From an uncultured Gemmatimonadota bacterium (GTDB lineage: Bacteria > Gemmatimonadota > Gemmatimonadetes > Gemmatimonadales > Gemmatimonadaceae), in the NCBI GenBank assembly GCA_903894655.1, contig CAITQY010000050.1, forward strand, positions 1 to 34,709: DNA of 34,709 nucleotides, in the 5' to 3' direction. The notes under the pieces are model-generated. The model saw nothing but the letters and a program-made list of their open reading frames with translations, did not search any database and had not been told where the DNA came from. The translations under genes were made by a program, and so were the position numbers. Positions 17,683 through 27,048 of the stretch are shown here, one piece after another (the stretch's first letter is position 1; every line of letters starts with the position of its first letter).

Positions 17683-20675
17683 TTGCGCGCTCCTTCACCG
17701 CCGCGACCACGCGCCGGACCAGCAGCGGGCGTCTCGGTGGCACCGGCCGCGATCACGGCCTGAATGAGTTGCGCGCGCTGCTTGGCGACATCCTCGCGGA
17801 GCACCTTGTCGTCGTCGAGCGCGAAATACTTCTTGCCGTCCACCCACGTCTGCTCGGCCTTGGTGAACTGGGACAGCGGGTTGCCGTTCCAGATCACGAA
17901 GTCGGCGTCCTTGCCGGCTTCGAGCGAGCCCAAGGTCTTGTCGACCGCGATGGCCTTGGCCGCGTTGATCGTGACCGTCGAGAGGGCGTCGATTTCGTTC
18001 ACGCCTGAGCGGAGCAGCTTGCCCGCTTCCCAGTTCATGCGCGTCGAGATTTCCGCGTCGTCGGAGTGCAGCGACGTGACCACGCCCGCTTCCATGAGCA
18101 GACGCGCGTTGTACGACGTGGCATCATACGCCTCGAGCTTGAACGCGCCCCAGTCGCTCCACACCACCGCCGCCACCCCCGACTTCTTGAGTTCACTGGC
18201 GATCTTGTACGCTTCCACGCCATGCTGCAGCGTCTGGATGCGGAAGCCGAATTCCTCGGCGAGGCGAACCAGCGCCAGAAACTCGTCGGCGCGATAGCCG
18301 TGCGACGACACGAGCAGCTTCTGGTTGAGGATGTCGAGCAGTGCTTCCATGCGCAGATCCTTGCGCGGCGGAAGGCCCGTCTTCGTCTTCTCCCAGGCCT
18401 TCCATTCCTTCTCGTAGTCACGCGCGGCCAGGAAATGGTCGCGAATGATTTCCTGCACGCCCATGCGCGTGTTGGGATAGCGCGTCTGGCTGCGCTTTGG
18501 GTTTTCGCCGAGCGCGAACTTCACGGTGCGCGGCGCGCCCACGATCTTGTACTCGTCGGGGAGCGAGCCCCACCGGATTTTTACGAACACGTTCTCGCCG
18601 CCGATCGGATTGGCCGACCCGTGCTTGATCATCGTGGTGGTGAGTCCGCCGGCGAGCTGACGATAGAACCAGATGTTGTTGTGCGTGAGCACATCGCCCA
18701 TCTGCACTTCGGGGACGATCGCGAAGCCCGATTCGTTCACATCGCTCACACCTGAGTGCGTGTGCGGATCGATGAGTCCCGGGGTGACGTGCTTGCCGGT
18801 GGCGTCGATGATCACGGCGCCGGCGGGCGCGGCGAGCTTCTGCCCCACGCGCACGACCTTACCCGCCTGCACCAGCAGGTCGGCGTTTTCCAAGCGACCC
18901 TGCGAACCCTGCGTCCACACCGTGGCGTTGCGCACCAGCAGCACAGCCGGCTGTGCCGGCGCCGCTGCGCGGCCGAACTCCATCGACGGCCGGACGAACG
19001 GCAGGTCGATCTTCGGCACCTTCACCGCCACCGTACCACGGGCGGGACCTTCGAAGGCTTCGGTGCGCGCGCCGCGATAGCGGGCGTCGGTCCCGTTCGG
19101 GAGCGACAGCCAGCCGAAGAACGTCGTGTCACTCACCGAGCCGGCCAGCAGCAGCGAGCCTTCCTGCCCAAGCGGCTCGCCGGCGAACGTCGCTTCCAGA
19201 CGACCGGTCTCGGCGATGATCCGCACCGCCGTGAGCGGCACCGGGCGACGACCGGGCATTTCCACCGTGCCACGGATGCGATTGAGCGGCCCTTCGAGAC
19301 GCAGCGTGACGTTCTTGAACGTGCCGGCATCGTCGGAGGTGATCGCCCATGTGCCGCGGGGGTCCACCTGCGGCGGTCGCGTAACACCGTACTGCCGTCC
19401 CTGCACCCACACGTCGCGTACGGCCGACTCTTCGGTGAAGAGATCGCCCTCGCTGATCACGAAATTGGCCGCCTTGCCGACGGCGATCGTGCCGTGCGTC
19501 TTCTCGATGCCAAGGAACGTGGCGGGCACGGTCGTGAGCGCCGCCAGCGCCTTGTCGGGCGCGAGGCCACGTGCCACGGCAGTGCGGAGATTGGGAAGGA
19601 ACTGCGTGAGCGAGGAGAGGCCGTCGGCGGTGATGGCGAACGGCACGCCGGCGGCAGCCAGCTGCGCCGGGTTGGTGGGCGCGAGGTACCAGTGGCGGAG
19701 ATCGGCCAGCGACACGTTGGCGGCCGCTTCCGGGCTCGACACGTTCGGCGCGTCGGGGAAGTTCAGCGGCAGCACCATCGGCTGCGGGCGACCCTTCAGC
19801 ACGTCGAGCAGCCGGTATTCCTGACCGTTGCCGCGAAACCACGGCGTGAGCTTGTAGTCCTGCGCGAGCTTGTAGGCGCGGAGGTATTCCTCCTCGCTCC
19901 GGGTCTCGAACATGACCGGCTGCGTTCCCTTCACGGCTTTGCCGAGGGCCGCCAGCGCCTCACTCGTTTCCGGCGGCAGCAACGAGCGGCCACTCGTTTC
20001 GTAGGCCCCCCACGCGCGGCCATACCACTCGGCGTCCATCAACGTCTGCTTCATGAGCGCGACGGTGCCCATGGAGGAGTTGGGATACATGCCGCCAAGG
20101 GCGAAGGAACGCTGGAAGCCCACCGCCTGCGCGAGATCGGGGCGCAGCACGCGTTCGCGCACACCGGCGTCGCCGAGGCTGACCACCGAGGCGGTGCCGC
20201 GGAAGATGCCCTGACGCGGCACGGCCAGTGCCGTCCCGAAGCCGAGCGAGCGCAGCGCGGTGCGACGCGTGGAGTCGTCCTTGAAATTGGCGGTCGTGCT
20301 GAACCACGCGCGCACCTGCGGATTCCAATGCGTCGGTCCCACGTCGCCACCCTGCGGCGGCGCGTCACCGCCAAGGTCGGCGGAGGCATCGACGAAGCCC
20401 GGATAGACCGTGAGGCCCTTGAGGTCCCACACACGGGCGCCAGCGGGCGCCGCCATGCCGGCGCCGACGGCGGTGATGAGCCCGTTGCGGACGACGATCG
20501 TGGCGTTGGTCAGGACCTGGCCGGGGGCGGTGACGACGCGCGCGCCCACCAGGGCGTGGTAGCCCGTGCTGTTGTCGCGCAGGCCGGTCACCGGCTCCGT
20601 GCGCGAGGACTGCTGGGCCTCGAGCGATCCGGCAGCAAACGCCGCCACGCCGAGGAGGAAACGAAACGCTCTCAC
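17679..20675 (-). CDS. Tandem two-domain amidohydrolase (first domain degenerate, second with intact HTH)
   Basis: Domain 1: LKGLTVYPGFVDASADLGG; domain 2: TGKHVTPGLIDPHTHSGVSD, TLQHGVEAYK, SLHSDDAEIS. GTG at 20675 gives signal peptide VRAFRFLLGVAAFAAGSLEAQ; the ORF track opens at 20900. Confidence 0.85.
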   Translation of the reverse strand: MRAFRFLLGVAAFAAGSLEAQQSSRTEPVTGLRDNSTGYHALVGARVVTAPGQVLTNATIVVRNGLITAVGAGMAAPAGARVWDLKGLTVYPGFVDASADLGGDAPPQGGDVGPTHWNPQVRAWFSTTANFKDDSTRRTALRSLGFGTALAVPRQGIFRGTASVVSLGDAGVRERVLRPDLAQAVGFQRSFALGGMYPNSSMGTVALMKQTLMDAEWYGRAWGAYETSGRSLLPPETSEALAALGKAVKGTQPVMFETRSEEEYLRAYKLAQDYKLTPWFRGNGQEYRLLDVLKGRPQPMVLPLNFPDAPNVSSPEAAANVSLADLRHWYLAPTNPAQLAAAGVPFAITADGLSSLTQFLPNLRTAVARGLAPDKALAALTTVPATFLGIEKTHGTIAVGKAANFVISEGDLFTEESAVRDVWVQGRQYGVTRPPQVDPRGTWAITSDDAGTFKNVTLRLEGPLNRIRGTVEMPGRRPVPLTAVRIIAETGRLEATFAGEPLGQEGSLLLAGSVSDTTFFGWLSLPNGTDARYRGARTEAFEGPARGTVAVKVPKIDLPFVRPSMEFGRAAAPAQPAVLLVRNATVWTQGSQGRLENADLLVQAGKVVRVGQKLAAPAGAVIIDATGKHVTPGLIDPHTHSGVSDVNESGFAIVPEVQMGDVLTHNNIWFYRQLAGGLTTTMIKHGSANPIGGENVFVKIRWGSLPDEYKIVGAPRTVKFALGENPKRSQTRYPNTRMGVQEIIRDHFLAARDYEKEWKAWEKTKTGLPPRKDLRMEALLDILNQKLLVSSHGYRADEFLALVRLAEEFGFRIQTLQHGVEAYKIASELKKSGVAAVVWSDWGAFKLEAYDATSYNARLLMEAGVVTSLHSDDAEISTRMNWEAGKLLRSGVNEIDALSTVTINAAKAIAVDKTLGSLEAGKDADFVIWNGNPLSQFTKAEQTWVDGKKYFALDDDKVLREDVAKQRAQLIQAVIAAGATETPAAGPARGRGGEGARK

Positions 20676-20773
20676 AGAGGGCTCGGGATACGGGAGGGGA
20701 AGTTCGAACGGAGCATTGGAAGTATGAGGCGTAGGCGCCCGCGCGTCGAGGAGCAGACGTCGCCGATTGGCAA

Positions 20774-20806
20774 CCGGGAGGGAGCCGGGAGGGAGTCGGG
20801 AGGCTG
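20774..20806 (+). repeat. 11-bp imperfect tandem repeat (CCGGGAGGGAG x2 + TCGGGAGGCTG)
   Basis: Read directly: CCGGGAGGGAG CCGGGAGGGAG TCGGGAGGCTG. Confidence 0.85.
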
Positions 20807-20937
20807 GCGAGCGCCGGAAGCACAGGTCCGGCAACAGGGCATACGCACCTTTTTCGAAACGTCCGACCGGCGCGCACGTTGCACGGGTCCATAATCTCAT
20901 GTGTTCTCCCGGTCGTCACCTCACCTTGGTCTCCGTC

Positions 20938-22629
20938 ATGCCGCATCGTATCTCGCTGTTGGCACTCACTGTATTCGTGACTGTGTTCGTGGTCGGCTGT
21001 GGTGGTGCTGAGGCCGCACCGACCACGCCCACCTCTTCCCCGCTGCCGCCAACGGTGGCGGTGGTGACCGTGTCGCCCACCACCGGCTCCCTGGTGCCCG
21101 GTGAATCGCAGCTACTCGCCGCCGTCGCCCGCGATGCCGCCGGTACCGCCATCGCCGGCGCGACATTCAGCTGGAGTTCGTCGTCGGTGAGCGTGGCCAC
21201 GGTCGCGAGTGATGGACGCGCCACCGCGCTCACGCCTGGCACCACGACCATCTCGGCGACCAGCGGCGCCGTGTCCGCCACCGCACTCCTGACCGTGAAC
21301 GAGGGCGGGTTTATTGCGGTGAGTGGCGGGACCGTGACCGCGTTGAACGGCCAGCTTCGACTGGAGATACCGGACGGCGCACTCACGGCACCCACCGCGT
21401 TCGTGGTGCGCCCGGTGGCCGCGCCCACGCCGAACGCGCGCCTGTTGGCCGGCACCGCCGTGGCGATCACACCAGCGATCACGTTCGCCACTCCGGCCAC
21501 GGTGCGACTGCGCTATCCCACATCGCTCGCCGCCGATGTGGTCGAGACGCAACTGCGTATTGGCCGTCTCACCGATACCACGTGGCAGACCTTTGCCGTG
21601 GTGCCGCCAGACCGCGTGAACCGGACCGCCGCGGCACTAGTCACCGGCACCGGGACGCTCGCCGTGTTCGCGCCCCCGCCATCACTGCGTGGTTATGCGC
21701 AGCGTCGCAGCTTCGATATTGGCGCCGCCGTATCGGTCGACGCACTGCGGGCCGATTCGACGTATCGGCGCGTGCTCGCCGAAGAGTTCAATTCGGTCAC
21801 GCTCGAGAATGCGATGAAGTTCGGACCCATTCATCCCGCGGCCACGACATACGCGTTCGCCAATGCCGATACGATCGTCGAATTCGCGGTGGCCAACAAC
21901 ATGAAGGTGTACGGACATGTGCTTCTGTGGCACACGCAGCAACCCGCGTGGCTCACGGACGGGACTCCCACGCGCGCGTTCCTGCTGTCGTCGCTCAAGT
22001 CGCACATTGAAACGGTGGTGGCACGCTATGCCGGCAAGACGACCAGCTGGGACGTCGCCAACGAGATGATCGCCGACAACGGCACCGGACTACGTCGCAG
22101 CTTCTGGATCGAGGTGGCCGGGGCGGATATCATCGACTCGGCCTTCGTGTGGGCGCGCCGCAGCGATCCCAACGCACGCCTCTTCCTGAGCGACTACAGC
22201 GTGGAAACGGTGAATCGGAAATCCGATTCGTTGTTCGCGCTGGCCACCCGACTCAAAGCGGCCGGCGTGCCGATCGACGGCGTTGGGTTGCAGGGCCACT
22301 TCGCGTTACCCACGCCCAGTGCGGCGCAGCTCACGGCGAATCTGGCGCGCTTCGCCGCAGCCGGCCTCGATATCCGCTACACCGAAATCGACGTGCGATT
22401 GGTGGATGGCACCGACAACCTCGCAGTGCAAGGCACTGCGTACGGGAGCATCATTGACGCGTGCCTGGCGCAACCTCGCTGCAAAGCGCTGTCCACCTGG
22501 GGCTTCACCGATAAGTACTCGTGGATTCCGGGTACGTTCTCGGGCTTTGGACGCGCCTTGCCATTCGATCAACTCTTTGGCCCCAAGCCCGCGTACCTCA
22601 TGCTGCGGGATGCGTTGGCGAGACCGTAA
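20938..22629 (+). CDS. Lipoprotein with Ig-like (Big2) and ZU5-like regions and a GH10 endo-1,4-beta-xylanase domain
   Basis: Lipobox VFVVGCGG; VTVSPTTGSLVPGESQLLAAVARDAAGTAIAGATFSWSSS (Big2-like); GH10 motifs ENAMKFGPIH, YGHVLLWHTQQPAWL, TTSWDVANEMI (acid/base E), IRYTEIDVRL (nucleophile E), STWGFTDKYSWI. Confidence 0.9.
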   Translation: MPHRISLLALTVFVTVFVVGCGGAEAAPTTPTSSPLPPTVAVVTVSPTTGSLVPGESQLLAAVARDAAGTAIAGATFSWSSSSVSVATVASDGRATALTPGTTTISATSGAVSATALLTVNEGGFIAVSGGTVTALNGQLRLEIPDGALTAPTAFVVRPVAAPTPNARLLAGTAVAITPAITFATPATVRLRYPTSLAADVVETQLRIGRLTDTTWQTFAVVPPDRVNRTAAALVTGTGTLAVFAPPPSLRGYAQRRSFDIGAAVSVDALRADSTYRRVLAEEFNSVTLENAMKFGPIHPAATTYAFANADTIVEFAVANNMKVYGHVLLWHTQQPAWLTDGTPTRAFLLSSLKSHIETVVARYAGKTTSWDVANEMIADNGTGLRRSFWIEVAGADIIDSAFVWARRSDPNARLFLSDYSVETVNRKSDSLFALATRLKAAGVPIDGVGLQGHFALPTPSAAQLTANLARFAAAGLDIRYTEIDVRLVDGTDNLAVQGTAYGSIIDACLAQPRCKALSTWGFTDKYSWIPGTFSGFGRALPFDQLFGPKPAYLMLRDALARP

Positions 22630-22647
22630 CGCGCCACGCGGTGATCA

Positions 22648-22685
22648 GTCGCACCGGCGGCCGCTCAGGGCTTAGGGGGTGCGAC
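22648..22685. terminator. Possible bidirectional terminator stem-loop between convergent genes
   Basis: Perfect 8-bp inverted repeat GTCGCACC...GGTGCGAC with a 22-nt loop, in the 22630-22714 intergenic gap; no clear U-tract. Confidence 0.3.
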
Positions 22686-22714
22686 CGATATAGCGGGGCT
22701 CAACGGGCCACAGC

Positions 22715-24742
22715 TCAAGGCGGCGACGAGGCGCGCGGCGGTAGCGGCCCAAAGCCGGGTGGGGGCACCCGATGTTTGGTCCTCGTCTCGTACGCCGACG
22801 CGATCCGCAGCAACACCGGCTCCCTGAAAGGCAGCCCCAGGAAGTCGATCCCGACGGGGAGCCGCGCCGGGATCGGGCCCGTGAGGCGCGTGCTGTCGCG
22901 CGGCGTGCTATCGTGCGGCATACTGTCGCGAAGCGTGGTGACGCGCACCCGGTCGTACACGTGCGTGGTGAAGCCGGCGGGAACGGTCATCGCCGGAAAG
23001 CCCCGGCTATTCACGAAGCTCCACACGCCCGGAGGCCGGTCATTCTTACGCGGCTCTTCCGGGTTCGTGAGGATGGACGCCGGCACGCTGCCCGACGGGT
23101 AGACCACCGCGTCCAATTGCTGCTGCGCGAACACCGCGTGCACAATCGTCTGGAGTGCAAAGCGATCCTGCAGCGATTCGCCGACCGCCAACGTCTTCGC
23201 GGAATCGGTAGCCATCATGCCGGTCCGGCGGTTCGTAAACTGCGGATCGTCCCAGAAGTTGGCCTTCTCGATCAGGTCGCGGTACGTCTTGATATTCGCA
23301 TCGCCGCGCTCGCGAAGGTACGTCTCCATGTTGTACTTCCCGCCGCCCACATCCCCGCCGGCCGCGCCGCCGCCACGACCGCCGAAGCTGCGGATGTTCG
23401 GCCGACCGCCTGAGTCATGCGGCACGCGCGTGGGGTCCGCGTACAGATCGATCAGCGCCGGGAAGTGGTTGGCCGAGTCCGGGAATTGCGTGCGGAACTG
23501 CCGGATGAAGGCCTCGCTGCGCCACACCGGCGCGTACCGGTTCACCGCGTCCTGAAACAGCGCGCCGGCCGGTCCCGGGTCCACGATCGTCGCGCCCAGC
23601 GCGCGCAGGTCGTCGATCGCGCGCTCGATGAGCGTAATCGACTCGCTGTCGGCCACCGTGAAGAGTTCGCGATTCATGTACTCGCGCACCACACCGATCC
23701 GGATGCCATCGAGACGCCCGCCCCGCGCGAAGCTGGCGTAGGGTTGCGCCGGTTTTCTGCCGACGCTGAACGCGGTCAGTTCGTCCTTCGGATCGTGGCC
23801 CGCGTACGCGTCGAGGATTCGGGCCACGTCGCGCACGGTTCGGCAAATCGGCCCGACGCGCGTCGTGACGCCGCGATCCATCATCCCGTCCGCACTGACC
23901 AGCTCGCGCGTGGGTGCGAGCCCCACCGCACTGGCGTTCTTCGCCGGCTCACGCACGGAGGTGCCGGTCTCCTCGCCGATCGCGCACGTGACCAGGTTCG
24001 CGCCCACCGAGTTCCCTGAGCCGCCGCTCGACGCACCCGGGTCTCGCTCGGTGTCGTAGGCATTGCAATTGGTTCCGCCGAACGTGCTGCGCGTACCGGG
24101 GATTCCGCCCGCCGCGTACTCACCCATGTTCGACTTCGCGAGTACGATCGCGCCGGCGTCGCGCAGCCGTTTCACGAACGTGGCGTCATCGGGCGGCCGA
24201 TCGTTCGCGTAGAACGCGTCGGCGCCCGACGTCGTGCGCATGTCGTACGTGTCGTACTGATCCTTGATGGCGAGCACGACGCCGTGCAACGGCCCGATCA
24301 GCCGGCCCGTGCGCGCGAAATGGGCATCCTGTCGCGCCGCAACCTCGAGCGCGTCGAGCATCCCGGCGGCGTTGTCCGTCCCGTCGGTCATACTGCGCGC
24401 CGTGCGGTCGTCGAAGCCCCATGCGCGGCGCGTGGCGGGGCGCAGGTTCAGCGTGATCAGCGCGTTGATCTTACCCGCGTTCCTGATCGTCGAGACCGGC
24501 CCGAGCATCCCTTTGGGCTGATTCACGCAGGTGCCGTTGTACGCCTTGATGCGCGCGAGGTAGAGCTCAACCACTCGCGTCGAGGTGACCTCCCGCCGCA
24601 GGATGGCTGACTGAATGCTTTCGACGGTGGCTTCCTCAATCCGGAAAGCCGCCACGTGCGCGTTCGCCGCCAGGCCGGGCGACACCGTGAGGATGCCAGC
24701 CAGCGCGAGCGCGGCCGCAGAGAATCGAACGGTCGTCTTCAT
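22715..24742 (-). CDS. Secreted amidase (amidase signature family)
   Basis: Signal peptide; catalytic Ser-cisSer-Lys context VVLAIKDQYDT, GASSGGSGNSVGANL, GEETGTSVREPAKNAS. Confidence 0.92.
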   Translation of the reverse strand: MKTTVRFSAAALALAGILTVSPGLAANAHVAAFRIEEATVESIQSAILRREVTSTRVVELYLARIKAYNGTCVNQPKGMLGPVSTIRNAGKINALITLNLRPATRRAWGFDDRTARSMTDGTDNAAGMLDALEVAARQDAHFARTGRLIGPLHGVVLAIKDQYDTYDMRTTSGADAFYANDRPPDDATFVKRLRDAGAIVLAKSNMGEYAAGGIPGTRSTFGGTNCNAYDTERDPGASSGGSGNSVGANLVTCAIGEETGTSVREPAKNASAVGLAPTRELVSADGMMDRGVTTRVGPICRTVRDVARILDAYAGHDPKDELTAFSVGRKPAQPYASFARGGRLDGIRIGVVREYMNRELFTVADSESITLIERAIDDLRALGATIVDPGPAGALFQDAVNRYAPVWRSEAFIRQFRTQFPDSANHFPALIDLYADPTRVPHDSGGRPNIRSFGGRGGGAAGGDVGGGKYNMETYLRERGDANIKTYRDLIEKANFWDDPQFTNRRTGMMATDSAKTLAVGESLQDRFALQTIVHAVFAQQQLDAVVYPSGSVPASILTNPEEPRKNDRPPGVWSFVNSRGFPAMTVPAGFTTHVYDRVRVTTLRDSMPHDSTPRDSTRLTGPIPARLPVGIDFLGLPFREPVLLRIASAYETRTKHRVPPPGFGPLPPRASSPP

Positions 24743-25013
24743 GCGGTGCTCGAGTCGGAGGTACGCGTTCGCCGATGAGGCCTTCGTGGCGGTAGCGTAG
24801 CGCTCGCCAGACGCGGCGGCTAGGTGCGGGGGGACGCGCTGACCCCTCCGGCTCCGGTTCGCTCCGGAACGCCTCTACCGCGTGCCGGTGACCCTCGGAT
24901 GGGTGGCCAGGGCGCGCACCGAGCGTGAGATGCTGCCATACCCTGACGGATTGCGCTGAACGCGTCCGGCGGCGGCATCGCTCGCCACGGGAGGATGCCG
25001 GCGTACGGTGCAG

Positions 25014-25019
25014 TTGACA
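25014..25019 (+). promoter_or_regulatory. Possible sigma70-type -35 box (TTGACA) upstream of the YHYH gene
   Basis: Exact TTGACA in the divergent intergenic gap; at 17-nt spacing the -10 would be ACCTTA, a poor match. Confidence 0.25.
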
Positions 25020-25107
25020 TACATGACCCCACCGTCACCTTACGTGCGGGGCGCTACCGCCCGGCAGACAGCAGACCCTCCTGAAGAACCGTACACAGAG
25101 TATTCAG

Positions 25108-26103
25108 ATGCAGACTTCGACGATCGCCCGTGGACTGGTGGCGGCACTGTTGCTCGCCGCCTGCGGTGACGATGCACCGACCACGACCGACGATCTCGCC
25201 AACGCCGGCTGGGACAGCAACGGCGCGCCGACCTTCCTGAAAACGGCGCCGGCCGGCACCCTCCTCGGTGCGGCCGCCAAGAACACCTCCTTCGCCTGCA
25301 TCAAGGTCGCGATCCCCGGTACCGGCAGCTCGATCGTCCTTGGTCAGACGGCCGGGAAGCAAGTCACCCAAGCGAGTACGCCGTGGGTCCAGGGCGGCAA
25401 CGTGGTCATCGCGAAGATCGACGTCGTCCCCGGCAGCATGACCATGGAGAGTGTCTTCACCGTCACCGAGACGACGACCACGCGTCGTCTCAAGGGCAAC
25501 GGCATTCCGAATCATCCGATCGGCGTGTTCCCAATCCCTCGGTCATCATCGTCGTACCCGTACTACGCGGCGCTCCCGGCCGAGGGCTACGCCAATGCGG
25601 CGGAAATTCCCGTCCAGCCGTACGACCTCGATGTCACGTTGCCTCGCGAGCCCAAGACGTCCGCGACGCCGACCTGCATTTCCGGCCTGATGACGGGCGT
25701 GGCCCTTACTGGGGCGGCGTGGCACGTGGAGATGGCGCCGGATGCGCAGCTGAACGTGTACGACCCCAATGCCGCGTTGCCCACCGACCGCTGCTTCGGC
25801 CACCCGTATGCGACGCAGTACCACTACCACGGATATTCGTGGAAGTGCATGGATCAGGGCACCGCGGGAAAGCAATCGCCGCTGGTCGGATATGCACTCG
25901 ACGGTTTCGGTATCTACGGTCCTCGTGGCGCGGACGGCAAGCCGATCACCAATGCACAGCTCGATGAGTGCCACGGCATGGTGAGCGAGGTCCTGTTCAA
26001 CGGCAAGTTGCAGAGCATCTACCACTACGTGCTCAACAACGAGTACCCGTACTCGATTGGCTGCTATCGGGGCACGGTCCAGGCGTCCATGGCTGGCATG
26101 TAG
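25108..26103 (+). CDS. YHYH-domain lipoprotein
   Basis: Lipobox LLLAACGDD; CFGHPYATQYHYHGYSWKCM, GYALDGFGIYGPRG, LDECHGMV, YHYVLNNEYPYSIGCYRG. Confidence 0.88.
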   Translation: MQTSTIARGLVAALLLAACGDDAPTTTDDLANAGWDSNGAPTFLKTAPAGTLLGAAAKNTSFACIKVAIPGTGSSIVLGQTAGKQVTQASTPWVQGGNVVIAKIDVVPGSMTMESVFTVTETTTTRRLKGNGIPNHPIGVFPIPRSSSSYPYYAALPAEGYANAAEIPVQPYDLDVTLPREPKTSATPTCISGLMTGVALTGAAWHVEMAPDAQLNVYDPNAALPTDRCFGHPYATQYHYHGYSWKCMDQGTAGKQSPLVGYALDGFGIYGPRGADGKPITNAQLDECHGMVSEVLFNGKLQSIYHYVLNNEYPYSIGCYRGTVQASMAGM

Positions 26104-26181
26104 CACGGATTCGTTTCTCTCGCGATCGACTTGTAGCACGTCGTCTGAATCAGTTTTTAAAAACTCCTGCCGAGATACCCG

Positions 26182-27048
26182 ATGTTTCAGAAAGAATGGG
26201 AAGTACTCATCGTCGACGACGATCCCGATGTCCTCGCCGTCTCGAGGCTGGCCCTGCGCGGCGTCAAGGTGTGGGGCGTGCCGCTCAAGCTCCACACCTG
26301 TGCGAGCATGGCCGAGGCGATGGCGCTGTGCAACACCAAGTCCGACTTCCTGCCCTCGCTGGCGGTCGCCCTGGTGGATGTGGTGATGGAAACGGATAGC
26401 GCGGGGCTGGACTTCTGTCGCTACGTGCGCGAGGAGCGCAAGAACGCCTTGACCCAGCTGTTCATCCGCACCGGGCAGCCGGGCATTGCCCCGGAACGCA
26501 CCGTGATCGACCGGTACGACATCAACGGGTACTTCACCAAGGCCGAAGCCACCGAGGACAAGCTCTATTCGATGATCAAGAGCGGCGTGCGTCAGTACTA
26601 CTGGTCGGCGTTCGTGCTTGGTATGATCCCGATGGTGCGCCACGTGGCGGCCCAGATCGGCTCCCGCCCGGCAATCGCGAACGCCATCCAGCAGCACTAC
26701 GACGCCGCCTTTCAGGATCGATCGGGTGCCCAAGTGGAGTCGTACGACAACATCCGAATCGCCAGCATCTTCGACGACGAGGTGGCGGCCCTCGTGGGCT
26801 GGGACAAAGCGTCCGCCCTGGCCATGCGCGACCGCCTGAAAGAATTGCCAGCGGTGCCGTTCGGGGTGGACGGTGACGAGTACGTTCTCGACGACGAGCA
26901 CCGTTTGCTGATCAAGGTGGCCGCGCGCCCGAATGTCGCCGAGGCCTACCTCGTGGCCACGCAGACGTTTCGCGTGCCGGAATTCGTGCCCGAAGTCACG
27001 TACAACGGGCTTGCCGCGCTCGCATCCATCTGGCGTTTTTCCAAGTAG
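26182..27048 (+). CDS. Response regulator (receiver domain) with DUF3369-like N-terminal segment and unrecognised C-terminal domain
   Basis: Receiver DDDPDVL...ALVDVVME...; followed by IRTGQPGIAPERTVIDRYDINGYFTKAEATEDKLYSMI. No HTH, GGDEF or HD-GYP motif recognised in the C-terminal half. Confidence 0.82.
   Translation: MFQKEWEVLIVDDDPDVLAVSRLALRGVKVWGVPLKLHTCASMAEAMALCNTKSDFLPSLAVALVDVVMETDSAGLDFCRYVREERKNALTQLFIRTGQPGIAPERTVIDRYDINGYFTKAEATEDKLYSMIKSGVRQYYWSAFVLGMIPMVRHVAAQIGSRPAIANAIQQHYDAAFQDRSGAQVESYDNIRIASIFDDEVAALVGWDKASALAMRDRLKELPAVPFGVDGDEYVLDDEHRLLIKVAARPNVAEAYLVATQTFRVPEFVPEVTYNGLAALASIWRFSK

Noticed and set aside
18756-20894. 712-aa plus-strand ORF antisense to the tandem amidohydrolase
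   Set aside because: Arg/His-rich composition with no recognisable motifs; typical shadow ORF in high-GC DNA, opposite a clearly coding gene.
25546-26901. 451-aa minus-strand ORF spanning the YHYH and response-regulator genes
   Set aside because: It crosses two well-supported plus-strand genes and the intergenic gap; no domain recognised.
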